This document shows, piece by piece, positions 1 through 12,467 of a stretch of 64,000 bases of DNA. Each line of letters starts with the position of its first letter. Position 1 is the stretch's first letter. Origin of the DNA: Meghimatium bilineatum (lineage: Eukaryota; Mollusca; Gastropoda; Stylommatophora; Philomycidae); NCBI GenBank assembly GCA_034231615.1, contig CM067318.1, positions 33,479,909-33,543,908 of the forward strand, read 5' to 3'. The position numbers and the translations under genes were made by a program. Below the pieces are notes generated by a model. That model was given only the letters and a program-made list of their open reading frames with translations. It was not told where the DNA came from and searched no databases.

Positions 1-146
1 AAGTTACTGACACCAAAACAGATTGAGATGGACATTTCTGCCAGCAACAACAGATTACGATGGAAATTACTGACAGGAATAACAGATTGAGATGGACATT
101 CCTGCCAGCAACAACAGATTGTGATGGAAGTTCCTGTCAGCATGAC
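1..146. repeat. 32-bp tandem repeat, about 4.5 copies, cut by window edge
   Basis: Units start at 19, 51, 83 and 115, each beginning cagatt and 32 bp long. Alternate units are more alike (gagatggacat against gatggaaatta), which suggests a 64-bp higher-order unit. Positions 1-18 are a partial copy, so the array continues to the left. Confidence 0.85.
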
Positions 147-600
147 CATACAGAGGATTCACTAACCAGAAATGAAATCTATCATGAGAATCATCATAAA
201 TATGGAAGGTGACTTAACTCCTCATGCATGAAGAAAAGAAATGTCATCAACATAATTGGAAGAAATGTACTATCATTTTTAGATTCAGAACAATCCTCAA
301 CAGATCCAAACAACACATACCTTAGAAGGGTTGTATTTATAGACACTGAAAAGTGCACATGTAGACAATCCGCAGAAATTACATAACATATTTTACAGAA
401 CTTCCCATTGTACTAAAGGACGCAAAGAATACCATGGACATCTAAAATAGATTTGACGGACCACCTCTACAGCCATATCTCCGTCCCTCTCAACAAAGCG
501 GCACGCCGGCTGCCGAGAGGTACCACTCATAGCACGTAACTCCGTGGCTTCAAGTGATAATCCACAGGGATCTACGAAAAACATCCAGCTTTTAAACAAG
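147..600. other. Unassigned AT-rich sequence
   Basis: No domain, RNA or repeat is recognised. The minus-strand reading at 393-668 runs into the tRNA-like head at 607-666 and has no protein similarity that I recognise. The stretch around 480-520 resembles 57030-57075 (both contain an aRcggcacg core), so it may be the body of a short interspersed element. Confidence 0.4.
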
Positions 601-606
601 ACGACA

Positions 607-666
607 CGAGGCGGATCCGAACCCGTAACCTCTTGAACACAAGGCGAACTACGCAGCGAGATCCCC
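607..666 (-). repeat. tRNA-like SINE head (minus strand)
   Basis: Read on the minus strand, the segment has an A-box-like stretch (TCGCTGCGTAGTTCG) followed about 30 bases later by GGGTTCGGATCC, which fits the pol III B-box consensus GGTTCGANTCC. It sits next to repeat-like sequence and lacks a clean cloverleaf, so a tRNA-derived SINE is more likely than a functional tRNA gene. Confidence 0.5.
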
Positions 667-1889
667 ATGACTTGCTATACTATTTTCTACAATTGTAAAT
701 CTTACAAAAATGACTGCTACCAACTAACTATTCGATATTATTTCGCAATTGCTGCGTCATAGTGTTACTACTACTAAGACCAGTGCAGCATTGATTCATC
801 TGAGATAATTGCTAACAACTAAGTGTAACACTGTTTAAAGAGTCATTCGATTTTTGACATTCTTTCAAATGTTTTGACTTTCGTGGTGCATTCGTGACAA
901 GTAAGTTTGTTCTTGTAGACACGTATTACCAGCTGGCAGCACACGTCAGCTGGTATCAACATTGAGCGCTTAAGAACCAAATGTGTTTAATTATTTGTTT
1001 TCACTTTTCTAACATTATTGTAATGTCCCCGCTTCATGCTTGTCAATTAAAAAAATATTGGTTTTGGAAACGTTTGTAGTGTTTATCAATTTAGAACTGA
1101 CGGAGAAAAAATATATAGTAAAAAACTTTTAATGAGGAACTGCAAAGGACCGGGGTATTTTTTTCCCGCTTGAGCAAGGTTTCCACTTAGTCCAGGTTTC
1201 CTATGAAAATGAATTTAATCAGTGCTATGTTTATAAACTGAGATGAAATTAAATACCATACCCCATGTCTGTGAAGTTTATAACATGTATGTTCTTTTAT
1301 TTAAAGTGAAGTTGATAGTCTTGTCTTTTCGAGTTATACACCTTTATGACTTACAGAGTCAGGCGCAGAGTTATCTTGAGACGTCCTTTTTGTGTGCTTC
1401 ATATATGTTTGTGTTTGTTGATTGTTTTATTTCTGTGATTTATTTTTTTTCATGGTCTGCCCCTGGTTTGTATCCATCATGTATGTACATCAATGTGTTT
1501 TGAGGGGCACTATCTGACGGTATGGAAGCATGGGAGGACTCACTTAATCTGTTGTCTTCTGATGTAATCGAGAATTGACATTGTGTTTGTTAGTCTTCTG
1601 AAGTTTTCATTTCTGCTTCTTGTTACGTTATTGTTACTGTGATTATTCTAAGAAGACAAGTCGTTTCTATTGTAACAATTATCCTTTTTTTCTTTTTTGT
1701 TGGTGGTGTCCACGTTTGACAATAGTAGCATATTATTTTATTATGATCGTTCTATATAGTCTGAATGATATTTCTATATAGTTCTATATTTGTCATTCAA
1801 ACATGCTAAACCTATAACATGAAGATAACATAGAAAAGACCGAAGTAATGAAGATGTAAAGAAGGGAAAGAAACACCAATATATATATA
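667..1889. other. Unassigned AT-rich sequence with one short inverted repeat
   Basis: No homology is recognised. Positions 927-935 and 947-955 form perfect 9-base inverted arms (taccagctg and cagctggta) around an 11-base loop. The open frames here (for example 1243-1503) are short and hydrophobic, as expected from T-rich DNA. A TA tract lies at about 1878-1898. Confidence 0.4.
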
Positions 1890-2503
1890 TATATATACAG
1901 ACGTAAGTAAAATAATTCACATATCTGGAAAGCAATATAAGAACAGATGGCAAGAGCAGTAAAGAAATACATACTATATGTAGTAAAGCATACCAAGCCC
2001 TACGGCAATTGACACCAATCTTCAGAAACAAAAATGTAGATTTAAATATCCAAATAAATCTATTCAAATTTTTTATTATACCAACGCTGTGCTACCAATG
2101 TCAAACATGAACAACGACATCACAAGACAAACGTAAATTAGTGAAAGCTGAAATGGCATGCTTACACAGACTCTTAGGAATATCGATAGAGACAGAGTGA
2201 GAAATGGGGACATTAGACAAAGAACCGGCACCGCCCCAATCGTAGAGTATATTAAGAGCCAACAGATCAAATGGTTTGCATACATCAGCAGAATATCACC
2301 AGACATCATACCACAGCAAGCTATGCTACACAAATAGAGTGAAGGCAGACTTAAAGGCAGATGTCGAAAACGATGGACCACCGAAATAAAAGAGCTGACA
2401 CATTTCACAACATACTCAGCACCCACGGGGGCATCTCCAGACAATTCTTCTACCTCTGAAGCTGAAAAGCAACAAAGGGTTTAGCGAATAGATAGATAGA
2501 TAT
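1890..2503 (+). pseudogene. LINE family A: 3' end of reverse transcriptase ORF with GATA tail
   Basis: Plus-strand frames give RT C-terminal (thumb) signatures with several stops, such as KAYQAL..LTPIFRNK, then IPTLCYQC and later HLQTILLPL. The same sequence recurs at 35840-36465 and, more distantly, at 58385-58980, which defines a family. The fragment ends in caacaaagggtttagcgaat followed by a short gata tail, exactly as in the 36.4-kb copy. It is 5'-truncated, as is usual for target-primed reverse transcription. It is a dead copy. Confidence 0.8.
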
Positions 2504-2624
2504 AGTCTGCATAATTCAGTTTTTGATGTTTATTTTCAGATGTTTAATTTTGAAAATAGGATACATCGGTTCTAAGATCGGGGATGCTGTCCCGCATATA
2601 TGTTGGATTTCTATCGTGTTTTTC

Positions 2625-3050
2625 CTATATGATGATGTGAAAACATAAGTGAATTTTTGTCACCTATGACAGTTATTAGTGATCGATGAAAATAGTAGTA
2701 ATTATTCCTGGTTTTGTGACTGACATTATTACCTGGGATTTTGTCTGTGATTGTCTTCGTGTTAAAGTCCATGTATGGTGTGTGGAGTCTATTCATATGT
2801 TGTTGTAGTTGTTCTTCTGATTTTGATATTATTGCTTGAGTATCTGCTAAAAGAAATTTCTCAGGATGTTTTTTAAGTATTCTTCTTCATTGGTGTTGCT
2901 AATTTTACATATACAATCGATATATGTTATGAATAGTATGGAGCTAGAATACATCCATGTCGCACTCCAAAGCGCATGTGGAATTTGTCTGAAAGCCATG
3001 CACTTGTTATAACTGCACATTGACCACCTGTGTGACATGGTGGTGATACT
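2625..3050 (-). pseudogene. LINE family A: RT palm fragment (minus strand)
   Basis: On the minus strand this matches the palm region of the 57.5-59.0 kb copy at DNA level. It contains a VRHGCILAP-like version of the RT motif usually written RQGCxLSP, then IDCICKISNTNEE, and further on a QAIIS..EEQLQQHMN segment. The YADD-type catalytic box is degraded (a frameshift near it leaves ADTQ). It lies just downstream of the opposite-strand family A fragment at 1890-2503, so two separate insertions or an inversion occurred here. Confidence 0.75.
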
Positions 3051-3440
3051 ACGCTACATTATTTGTTAGTGTTTAGTGAGGATCTGCTTATGTGACTACA
3101 TGGACGCCACAAAATTTATGAAAAAAAAGCACTGGCCCTACTGCTCATGAAGTTAGCTTCAAAGAGTATGCTGGATGTGTCCACCATTAGTCTCAAGGCA
3201 TGTTATGAAGTGTTACATTGACTTCAGCTTATAATGATTTGAACATCGATACACATCTCTTCTGAAATTGCAGTAAGTCCAGATCAGTGCACATCTTGTA
3301 TGCTACTTGTAATACAAAACTTGTTTTATGACACTTCTAACTATATTTACAGTGAGAAACTACTGTACGAATTTTCTAATAACGTCTTCATATATTTACC
3401 CACATTATTAAAAAAAACAAAAAACTTGTTCCAGAGTAAT
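3051..3440. other. Unassigned AT-rich sequence
   Basis: No recognisable coding or repeat signal apart from short A-runs. Confidence 0.35.
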
Positions 3441-3510
3441 TACTCTGGGTTCAGTGGTTAGCACTACTCTTTGCTAGCGAGTAAAGGTTAACTGTGTCAA
3501 ATAACAATTT
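3441..3510 (+). repeat. Degenerate tRNA-like SINE head
   Basis: The segment gggttcagtggttagcac is a good tRNA A-box region, followed by an anticodon-arm-like ttgctagcgag and a weak B box (aaggttaactgtgtc). The B box has decayed, so it is unlikely to be a working tRNA. Confidence 0.4.
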
Positions 3511-3719
3511 ACAGAGTCAAGCTGTACACAGGACCATGGAAATACTCACATTTCAGTGACGTCATATTTAGCCCATTCATTTCATTTCAAACTCACATCG
3601 ACTTTATAAACACCATGTACTTATTCATATTCAAATTATACACATATAAATATTACATGTGTACCACAGACACATGATTGAACACAAAAACATTACTTAG
3701 TATTTTATTAAGTCATTCC

Positions 3720-4075
3720 CGTAGTCATACATAAGAAATGAAGAAATTAGGAAAAGAGTTGGTATAATAGCATGTATCGAACATATTGAGAGACAGCGAG
3801 TAAAATGGCTCGGCGACCTTATGAGAATGAAGCCAAACCAAATACCAATAAGAACATATAATACAAGAATATCCGGGCGTAAGGCAAAAGGTAGAACAAG
3901 AAAACGATGGATAGAAAACATCAAGATAACCTTGAACAAACATGGACTAAATGCAACCTCGGCGACACATCTGGCCTAGAAACGACAGCTTAAGCTCCCA
4001 CCCCTACGCTTAGCGGTAAGTGTGAATGCGATCAACAATCATTCACCTGGGGATAGACAATAGATAGATTCCCGT
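3720..4075 (+). pseudogene. LINE 3' end (RT C-terminus plus 3' UTR)
   Basis: One plus-strand frame reads IEHIERQRVKWLGDLMRMK, then a basic GRKAKGRTRKRWIENI block. This is the GHxxRM / GRPRxRW signature found at the C-terminus of many LINE RT ORFs. A TAG ends the frame near 3977. A 3' UTR follows, containing cttagcggtaagtgtgaatg, and ends in a short atagacaatagata tail. The element is 5'-truncated. It differs from families A-D in this window. Confidence 0.75.
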
Positions 4076-5472
4076 AGTCTAAAATGTTTTTTTCACCATT
4101 CGCTGACTGACTATGCACAAGAACTTTAGCCAGTGAAATCAAACAAAGCATATCCGAATTATTCCGTTGTAGTGACAATTAGTGTAGTTCTTTAAACATG
4201 TGGACACCATCTTGGTTATTCATCATTATAGAGTTTTCATCTTACAACCAACTTGTATTTTCATCCTGTTCTAATTCTCTCCCCCTTGGTCTCGTAATAA
4301 GTCTCTATCAACAGTTCCAAAAATTATCAACTAAGACATTGATGTTTATCGGACTTGGTCTATATTGATGTAGTTCTTCATCATTGCAGTTATTGAAAGC
4401 AGCTTCAAAGTAGTTTTATATATTCTTTCGGTCAGTCTCATCTCAACACACATCAATTTTATTAAGAAAAAACATTTCTGACGGTTCCATGTGTTATTGT
4501 GTGGTATAAATACAATTTTATGTTTTTTCTGCGCGACGTTGTCCCAGTCAGATATCATAAAATCTCACCCCTCCCCCCTGGTCTTTTGCTCGCTCTCTCT
4601 CTCAGATAGTCAATATGCGTTTGTGTGATTTTTATCCTGGGTTGAAGGGAGGTGGGGTGCGGTTGTGATTTTGTCCCTACTCTTGCCGGTAGAATAGTCT
4701 GATCCATTTGTAAAAAGACTGTACTAGTCTCCAAAAACGATGTGGTATTTTTCTCGTACATGCTTATTTTTGGTGTTTGGTGTCCAATTAAAAATTTTCT
4801 GATTAAATGATTAATATTCACCATGTTTTTCAGATACAAACTCACGAAGAAAATGAAAAATAATTAAATTGAAGACACATTTTCGTTTTTACTGTATATT
4901 CTAAAAGATAATAATGTCATGAAAGAAAAGTAGATGTGTGTTGTGAAAACTTCTACTCGAATCATACTCTTACTAGATTGATGACTGCCATGCCTCACCA
5001 TATTTGACATTTATTCACTGATGAATGTATGAATGTCTATACGTTTCACCCCTTCACTGATACCACACGATTAAGAAACTAATTCATTGTCATTACTATG
5101 TGCATATAGTTATGGCTGATTTGTTTGAACTTTCTTGACTGCTTCTAAAAAAAAACCCAATGATTTCCATAGTATGTAATCAACACACACAAAAAAAACC
5201 ACAACATTCTAGCTCATATGGATGACGACATTTGTTATTGGCAGTGATTCTGCAGTACCGACTGTACAACAAAGACAGAAAAAAAACAATCTTCCAAACT
5301 ATTTTCAGTTACACAATATGCTTTAAGTGGTTTTTCAATTCCATTCTCATCGGGAACAAGAAACTGTATGTAAATCTTGTGACGAGAACACGACATTCCA
5401 GTTTAAACTAAGATTTCTGAACATTCATTGAATTTACACATTTAAAATTACAGTGTCAAATGATGAACAGTA
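4076..5472. other. Unassigned intergenic-type sequence
   Basis: No RT, RNA gene or tandem array is seen. A purine/pyrimidine-skewed patch with ctctctctc occurs at 4592-4602. The open frames on the minus strand at 4346-4845 have no recognised domain. Confidence 0.35.
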
Positions 5473-5694
5473 TATCATAGTTGTATGTCCAGTTGAAATT
5501 AAATAACACACACACAACACACATTATATCATAGTTGTATGTCCCGTTGAAATTAAATACCACACACACAACACACATTATATCATAGTTGTATGTCCAG
5601 TTGAAATTAAATACCACACACACAACACACATTATATCATAGTTGTATGTCCCGTTGAAATTAAATAACACACACACAACACACATTATATCAT
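5473..5694. repeat. 54-bp tandem repeat, 4 copies, interrupted by a LINE
   Basis: Units begin tatcatagttgtatgtcc at 5473, 5527, 5581 and 5635, with a partial start at 5689. Two variants differ at ccag/cccg and at aataac/aatacc. The same unit reappears at about 8116-8200 after the 2.4-kb LINE, so one array was split by the insertion. Confidence 0.9.
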
Positions 5695-8115
5695 ATTGGA
5701 GAGTATCGTGTTCTACGGCACGCCAATATGGCGCGGTATTTTTTTCACAGTGTCAGTTGTGCTAATGTTTTCAAAGTTGTGTTAACATCATAACCAGTGT
5801 ATAACATCAAATTGTGTATTTTAAGACAGTCTAGTTGAGGCTATCAAATGGATATATGTGCGTGATGTGTAAAGAGTGATTATATATATAATAATATTGA
5901 AGTTTATGTGATGAACAAATTTACTTCGGTGTCAATAACACATTGAAATGGCTCACTATTCACCATGTAGCTACAACAACAGGTTTGGCGTGTCGTGTGA
6001 ACACAGCACCAGTGGACTTTCTGGGGCGCGTTCTGGCTCCACACTCGACTGACAGCCTGTTAGGCAGTCATAAAGTAGGTGATATTGTGCTGAGACTATC
6101 TCAAAAAGCATAACGGTCTTGTCAACCTAAACACGTAAAGTCTGATATTCGGCGAATTTACGCGTACGAGGTACGATGGTTTATCGGCCCACCGGGTAAT
6201 GTAGGCGAACGCCAGCAATGCGTTGTGGACCGCAACGGGCATGGTGAGACACGTAGAAAACCATGGTTATCCACTGCATCGTACTTCACTTCCAGTCGTC
6301 TCGATTCGTCTTGCCACTGGTTTCAAATGAGGTTCGACAAGAGAGTGAGGGCGACGCTTTGCACAACTCTTCCTCACTTTAATCAAAATCCCCAGTGCAA
6401 GTCATTTTCACATTCACGAAAATTCACCCGAAGGGAAAATCTTTTCCCACTGATTCTAGGAGCATGGAATGTGCGTACACTCCTCGACAATCACTCTAAC
6501 ACAAATAGACCGATTCGAAGAACAGCCCTGATTGGGAGAGAGTTAGCAAGGTACCATATTGACATAGCAGCTCTGAGTGAAACACGACTTGCTGGAGTCG
6601 TCAGCTCTGTGAAAGAGTTGCAGGATATACATTCTTTTGGAGCGGAAGAGATATTAAGGAAAGACGTGAAGCAGGAGTAGGCTTCGTCATTAAAACAACA
6701 CTCGTTGGCAAACTAGCAGGCCCATCAAAGGCAATAAATGACCGCCTCATGACAGTAAAAATGCCACTGCTCTCTGGTAAAAAATATGCAACAATCATCA
6801 GTGCGTATGCACCAACACTTGCAAATCCAGAAGAAGTTAAAGATAAGCTCTATGATGAACTTCATGCAGCTATCAGTGCAGTTCCAAAAACTGATAAGCT
6901 CATATTACTTGGAGACTTCAATGCAAAGACAATATCTCCTGGAACGGTGTAATAGGGAAATATGCAGTGGGTCAGTGCAACAACAATGGACTTCGTCTGT
7001 TACATACTTGTGCGAACATGACCTCCTCATTACAAACACCATATTTCAACTCCCAATCCGAAACCGGACCTCCTGGATGCACCATCGATCAAAACACTGG
7101 CATCTTATAGATTATATAATTGTAAGAAGAAAGGACCGCCAAGATGTTCGAGTGACAAAATCCATGTGCGGTGAAGACTGCTGGACTGACCATCGTCTTA
7201 TTGTGTCAAAACTATCATGTTACAACCAGCACTTGGCAAAAGCTATCTCGAGCCCTGCATAAAGGTAAATGGTGTAGCACTGAAAGTTGTGAATAGATTC
7301 ACATATCTAGGCAGTACGTTATCACAAAATGTCAACGTTGATGATTAAGTGTATACAAGGATCGCCAAAGCAAGCAGTACTTTCGGCAGATTATACGCAA
7401 ATGTTTGGCGTAGAAATGGCATTAACCTACAGACTAAGCTGAAAGTTTACAGAGCGATGGTACTTTCAGTGCTGCTATACGCTAGTGAAACATGGTCTGT
7501 GTATAGACGTCATGTGAAAAAACTCAATCATTTTCATACAAATTGTCTCAGAAAAGTTATGAACATCAGATGGCAAGACAAGATTCCAGATACCACTGTC
7601 CTTGATAGAGCTGGTATCCCAAGCATTGACACGATCCTGATGCAGACACAGATTCGTTGGGCTGGTCATTTGGTGCGTATGCCAGACCATAGTCTGCCAA
7701 AGATACTTCTCTATGGTGAGCTAGAGAAGGGTATACGATCTCAAGGTGGCCAAAGGAAGCTCTAGAAGGACTAGTTAAAGGACTCACTGAAAGCCATTGA
7801 AATAGACCACGATACGTGGGAAGAACTTGCACAAAATAGATCTGCATGGCGTTCTAAAATAAAAAAGAGCGCATCATCTTGTAAAAAGAAGAGAAATGCA
7901 GCAGCTCAACAGCGGAGAGCAGCTAGAAAGTCAGGGATAGACCAAGATCCGTCTACAGTCGTCATTCCATGTCCAAACTGTCCAAGGACATTTACAGCTC
8001 GAATAGGGCTCATTAGCCATCTACGAACTCATAATCAAGGACGTAACTAAAATTGAATTTTCAAAAGTGGATGTAACAAATGGTCATCATCACTTGTGAT
8101 GGACGAACAACAAAC
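5695..8115 (+). pseudogene. LINE family D: endonuclease fused to RT thumb and C2H2 finger, RT palm deleted
   Basis: After a ~500-bp leader, 6225-7230 encodes an exonuclease/endonuclease/phosphatase (APE-like) domain: LGAWNVRTLLD, then DIAALSETRLA (catalytic E), IISAYAPT, LLGDFNAK and finally WTDHRLI (from the SDH motif). The expected RT palm is missing. At about 7262 the sequence passes directly into FTYLGSTLSQN and the RT thumb (LLYASETWSV, QIRWAGHLVRMPD). It then ends in a C2H2 finger, CPNCPRTFTARIGLISHLRTH, at 7975-8030. Frameshifts near 6670 and 6945, an in-frame stop near 7348 and another after 7762 make it inactive. The 3' end shares gacgaac..catcat with the copy at 42.76 kb. Such elements are often annotated as craniofacial development protein 2-like. 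That label is misleading here. Confidence 0.85.
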
Positions 8116-8200
8116 ATCATAGTTGTATGTCCAGTTGAAATGAAATAAAACACAATTAACACACAGTATTTCATAGCTGTATGTCCAGTGTGAATTTAAA
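8116..8200. repeat. Right-hand remnant of the 54-bp array
   Basis: atcatagttgtatgtccagttgaaat restarts immediately after the LINE, and a second diverged copy begins about 53 bp later (ttcatagctgtatgtccag). This pairs with the array at 5473-5694. Confidence 0.8.
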
Positions 8201-8202
8201 AT

Positions 8203-8300
8203 GAGTAATGTAATAATAATAGTAATAACAATAATAGTAATAATACTAATAGTAATAATAATAGTAATAATAATAATAATAATAATTATTATTATAATTA
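8203..8300. repeat. Imperfect (AAT)n microsatellite
   Basis: About 95 bp of taa/aat triplets with interruptions by agt and aac. Confidence 0.9.
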
Positions 8301-10486
8301 AAACACTAATGAATCACACACTAAATTACGGTTTAGGGACATCAAGGACACCATTCACTTAAATAAATTCGAGCCATCAGCACACAGATCTCAACAAATA
8401 TCCATATTCTTGGCAATACTTCAGAATGTGGAAACTTTAAGCCTAGTAGTCAATCAATTCAAATTATCAATTCAATGTTTGTGTTACTACGTCTTCACCT
8501 TACACTCTCAACTGCTGCAGACTAGACTAATTTTTGAAAGTGAATTGTGTCTTGATACATTTCCAAATCAGATAATCTTTGGAAGGAAGACAATCTTGCA
8601 CGTTAATACTGCATTCTGCGGACCTGCAAGAGCGGTTATGTTCGTCAAACCACATGTGTAACAGCCATAGCACTAATAGTCAAGTTTCTAAATCCGTACT
8701 CATATATATATATATATATATATATTTCAAGTGAACGTCAAACTATCATATCCATAATGCTGTATATATATAGTATAATCATTCGTATAGCTTCAGCTTG
8801 ACTAAGCTACTGATTTTACTTGTCCATGTCACATTCAACCTTGCCATTGGAGGTATACCTATTTACGGCTTGTTTATTCTTGATTTCCACACTAGAGCAG
8901 CGAGCAATGGTTGAATATTCTGAGTAGATGTACTTAAAAAGTGGAAACTTAAGTCGGATTTTAGCATGATCATGAATATACCAGAACTTATACTAGAAAT
9001 TGTGACCGCAGAGAAGCTACAGTCCCTATAGATAACTGAATTAATTTCAGTTGTGGCGTCTTTAAACATGACAGTTAGCGCATCAATGAGCCAGTAATTC
9101 TGTTCCAGTAATGTTTCGCTACTGGTCAGTATTTAGTATTTGCTGCGTTTATTTACCAGTATTTTGCTGCTCATTATGGACTCTAGGGCACTTTGACGGT
9201 AACCGGACAAAATATTCCCAGACAAATCATACCGGACACAATATTCCCAAGACAAATTACAATGCTAATATATTAAATATTTTATACAAATTGTAATAAA
9301 CTGTAATGAACAATATAACTAGTAAATAATTATAATCAAGTCTTCAAATGACATGAATTGTCTCATACGTCATAGACATGAATTTACGCTATTGGTTGGG
9401 TTAACTACACGACTTGAATATTCAAAACACGTGCTATGTTTTTCAAGAAGCTGATAGGTTCTTGCTGGATCGAGTTGTTCAACTACTAGTTTTATAATAG
9501 AATCATCGACACGTTGGTAAATCTTTCGTTTCTTTGTTGTTAGTTGCAATCTGACTTCTCAACAGTGCATATTTATGTTGTTGTTCCTGTAACTTCTGGG
9601 AAAGTCTTGCTGCTGTTGGATGAGATATGTTCACCAATATATTAAATACAATGTCTTCGTCTTCTTCCTCTTCTATTCATTTGGAACGTGTCTATATCTG
9701 TGATTAAATACATTGTGCCAACCTTCTACAGCATTGTTGCTTCTTTGCACTTTACTCATGACACGATTGTGTTGACTCCAAAGGCAAACTAGAAAACATC
9801 GAGGCTGCAAAAGGAGACAACCACGAACCCGTACAGTGTAGAAATATTTAAAGTAATCGATAAGAAAATGCAGGTCGGAGAAACTAAATATTGGTGAGTT
9901 GTTTAAATAAATTAATGACATCAATTTCAGACACGAACCTAAAATTCATTACTTGTATAAATGAATAATTTTAATTAGAAATGTACAGCGCCGCTATACC
10001 CTCAGACTGTACTTTCGCCAAACGTTATGTCCAAAGTGAAAAGAACATCCTGATAATTTAGCTCGTGGAAATGTACATTCAGAAGCGTTAATTGCTGATA
10101 ATACGAAATCAGTAACTATTGAAGATGTAGCTTCATTTCCATTATTTCCCAGTTCTATAATATGCTGAAACTATATGATGTGGTTTAATACTTCACAAAC
10201 AAAAGTGCATACACACATGGAATTTTTGACGAGTCGTAAATGCATACATCGTATACAGTTGACCAACATTATCAAATCCCGTGTTTTGCAGGTTCCGAGA
10301 CCCTCATATTGACTATCTCAGTGGCACGCACTGACCATATAAATGTCCAGGCAATATGTTAACATAAGAGACTAACAGTCTAGTAACACTTATGAGTCAA
10401 GTCTATATGTGTTATTACTTTTCTAGTTTTCGTAACACAATAAAGGTGTTATTTTTACTACCTTAGTCACTCCATATCTCTTCACT
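8301..10486. other. Unassigned sequence with short simple repeats
   Basis: A (TA)n tract lies at 8700-8726. Between about 9198 and 9260 a ~35-bp unit (accggacaMaatattccca) occurs twice. Nothing else is recognised. The open frames are short and unlike known families. Confidence 0.4.
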
Positions 10487-10755
10487 TTATGCTTGTATAC
10501 AACATGCCATATCACCGCCTTCGCCATCTTATGTTTGCATAAAACATGCCACATCTCTATTTTATGTTCACATAAAACATGCCACATCACTATTTTATGT
10601 TCACATAAAACATGCCACATCTCTATTTTATGTTCACATAAAACATGCCACATCTCTATTTTATGTTCACATAAAACATGCCACATCACCATCTCATTTT
10701 TACATAAAATATGCCAAATCGGCATGTGATGTTTGTATAATGCATGCCACATCTT
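10487..10755. repeat. 33-bp tandem repeat with a palindromic core, about 8 copies
   Basis: Unit core: acatgccacatctctatttt followed by atgttcacataaa. The tttatgttcacataaa part is nearly self-complementary, so each unit can fold. Because 33 is a multiple of 3, both strands stay open (11-residue periods MWHVLCEHKIE on minus and HKTCHISILCS on plus). These frames are a by-product of the repeat. Outer units are more diverged than central ones. Confidence 0.9.
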
Positions 10756-11007
10756 CAAGGGGGTTGCCATAAATTACGTTGGCAATTATTCTGTTATTAT
10801 TATACATTTTTCCAACATTTTTGCTATGTAGGGGTACTTTGTCTGGTATAATTTGAATTAGTTCATTTGAAGTGAAGTGATACATAAAGATCTTACGAAT
10901 ATCTTGGACAGAGAAAAAGTAGAACATTGACATTTTGAAATTACTGAAACTAAATGAAGGGTGGCTTCTAAATATCACCATAAGAAGGAAGCTACAGTAT
11001 TTTTAAC

Positions 11008-11163
11008 ACTTAAAGCGATATGATGATATCGAAAGGCTGACTCTAGAGGGCAGAGTGCCAGGCGAGAGAAGAAGAGGATGCACATGTATCTGGCCCATGC
11101 AGGCCTGCTTGATCGTACAGAGAGGAGTTCAGAATATCCACAGAGAAAACACCATTCTGAAAA
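11008..11163 (+). pseudogene. LINE family B: RT ORF 3' end, internally deleted
   Basis: The segment matches 36465-36660 at DNA level: cgatatgatgatatcgaaag, ggcagagtgccaggcgagag, then catgcaggcctgcttg. The matching protein end is RxxxIERLxLEGRVPGxRRRG..., RDREVFR... The stretch encoding the basic GRPRRRWTSDI block has been lost here (about 35 bp compared with the 36.5-kb copy). Confidence 0.7.
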
Positions 11164-11462
11164 GATTATGTTTATTTATATATATATTGTCCGGTATATT
11201 TTGTGTTGGAAAGTTTTGTCATGCAACTCACTTTGACCCTCTATGAATGACACGGCCAACTTCACGACCCAAAACCTCATTAGTCGTTCTTACAGACAGG
11301 TGAGTCTGTTGATATGACGGAGAGTACTCTTTTTTTGTAGCAATTATGTTTCTATTCATTCAGTCTGCTCCTCGGTTGAACGTTCTCAGGCTTACTCTGT
11401 TACAAATTATTTGTAATAGTTCTTTTATTGATTTAGTTATAATACTAATAGTTTTGTTGGAA

Positions 11463-11756
11463 GGGGGCGATAGAAGACATTAGAGACAGATGACGACCAA
11501 GACATTGTTGGACAAGAAATATTCTGGAATCCATGCACATGTCGCTATAGGAAGCTGGTCAACTTTCCAGAGACCGCGGAGCTTTCAGGAGTTTCATAAG
11601 GTAAAGACACGATGGCATCGAAAGAGAGGGTGATAGAAAGTAATATAGGCAGAGGCCGACCAAGACGTTGTTGAACAAGAGATATTCAGGAATGCATGCA
11701 CATTTCGCTAGAGGAAACGAGACAACTTGCGGGGATTTCAGGAGATTCATTAAAGA
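11463..11756 (+). pseudogene. Two tandem LINE 3'-end fragments (family B-like)
   Basis: Two ~145-bp segments follow each other. Each encodes a decayed RGRPRRCWTRDIQE..MHISLEE..QLA/SRDRGAFRSFI motif, the end of an RT ORF. The second begins around 11600 with cgatggcatcgaaagagagg, a form of the RHDGIER start seen in family B copies at 11.0 and 36.5 kb. Stops interrupt both. Confidence 0.6.
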
Positions 11757-11759
11757 ATA

Positions 11760-12467
11760 TAATCTGCAAAGAATACTTCACATAGTACACATACTCTAAT
11801 ACCGTATAGTTCGTATTTAATTTCATGATGCATTGTTAGAAACATTCGGTCGAATATTAACACTCGTAGGACTCATAAATTGTCACCGAATAGTTTAATT
11901 ACCGTAAATTTCATTCTTCGGGGACACCATAATTATAACTGGAACACACATCATCAAAGAAATGAGCGGCTTTAAGACAATGACATCACCTGCATAATTT
12001 TAAATTATAAAATCATGCCCGAATTAGTCGCATATTACTGGACGATTTTATACCGCTGTCGTGAATATACGCATGAATTTGTATCTCTGTTGGGGACCAG
12101 GATAAGTAAGCATTATGCATCATGCGAGAACCAAGATGACAATGTTGAATACCATCAGTTTTCTGTACCATATAGGGATAGTGGTCAAGAATGTTAAGAT
12201 ACTATTGGTTTTTGCTGATAAGCGATTAGATATCTAGATAATGATTTACTAGATACATATGAACTGTTCAACGCCTATAGTGTTGAGAACCTATAGCATT
12301 GGGATGTGACTTTTCGCCATTCTTAATGCATACATTACCGTATTCTGTTAGGACGACCTGGTCAATCACATGAATATTTTAGTAAACATGAGTGACCACA
12401 TTTTGAATTCCCGTATGTATTCACTACAATATCTGTACGTAATGCGCATGCGATGATTGATATTGAG
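11760..12467. other. Unassigned AT-rich sequence
   Basis: No recognisable element. The frame at 12015-12197 has no known domain. Confidence 0.35.

Noticed and set aside
6225-6680. Host craniofacial development protein 2-like gene
   Set aside because: The sequence is a LINE endonuclease followed by RT thumb and a C2H2 finger. The host-like name is a known misannotation of such elements.
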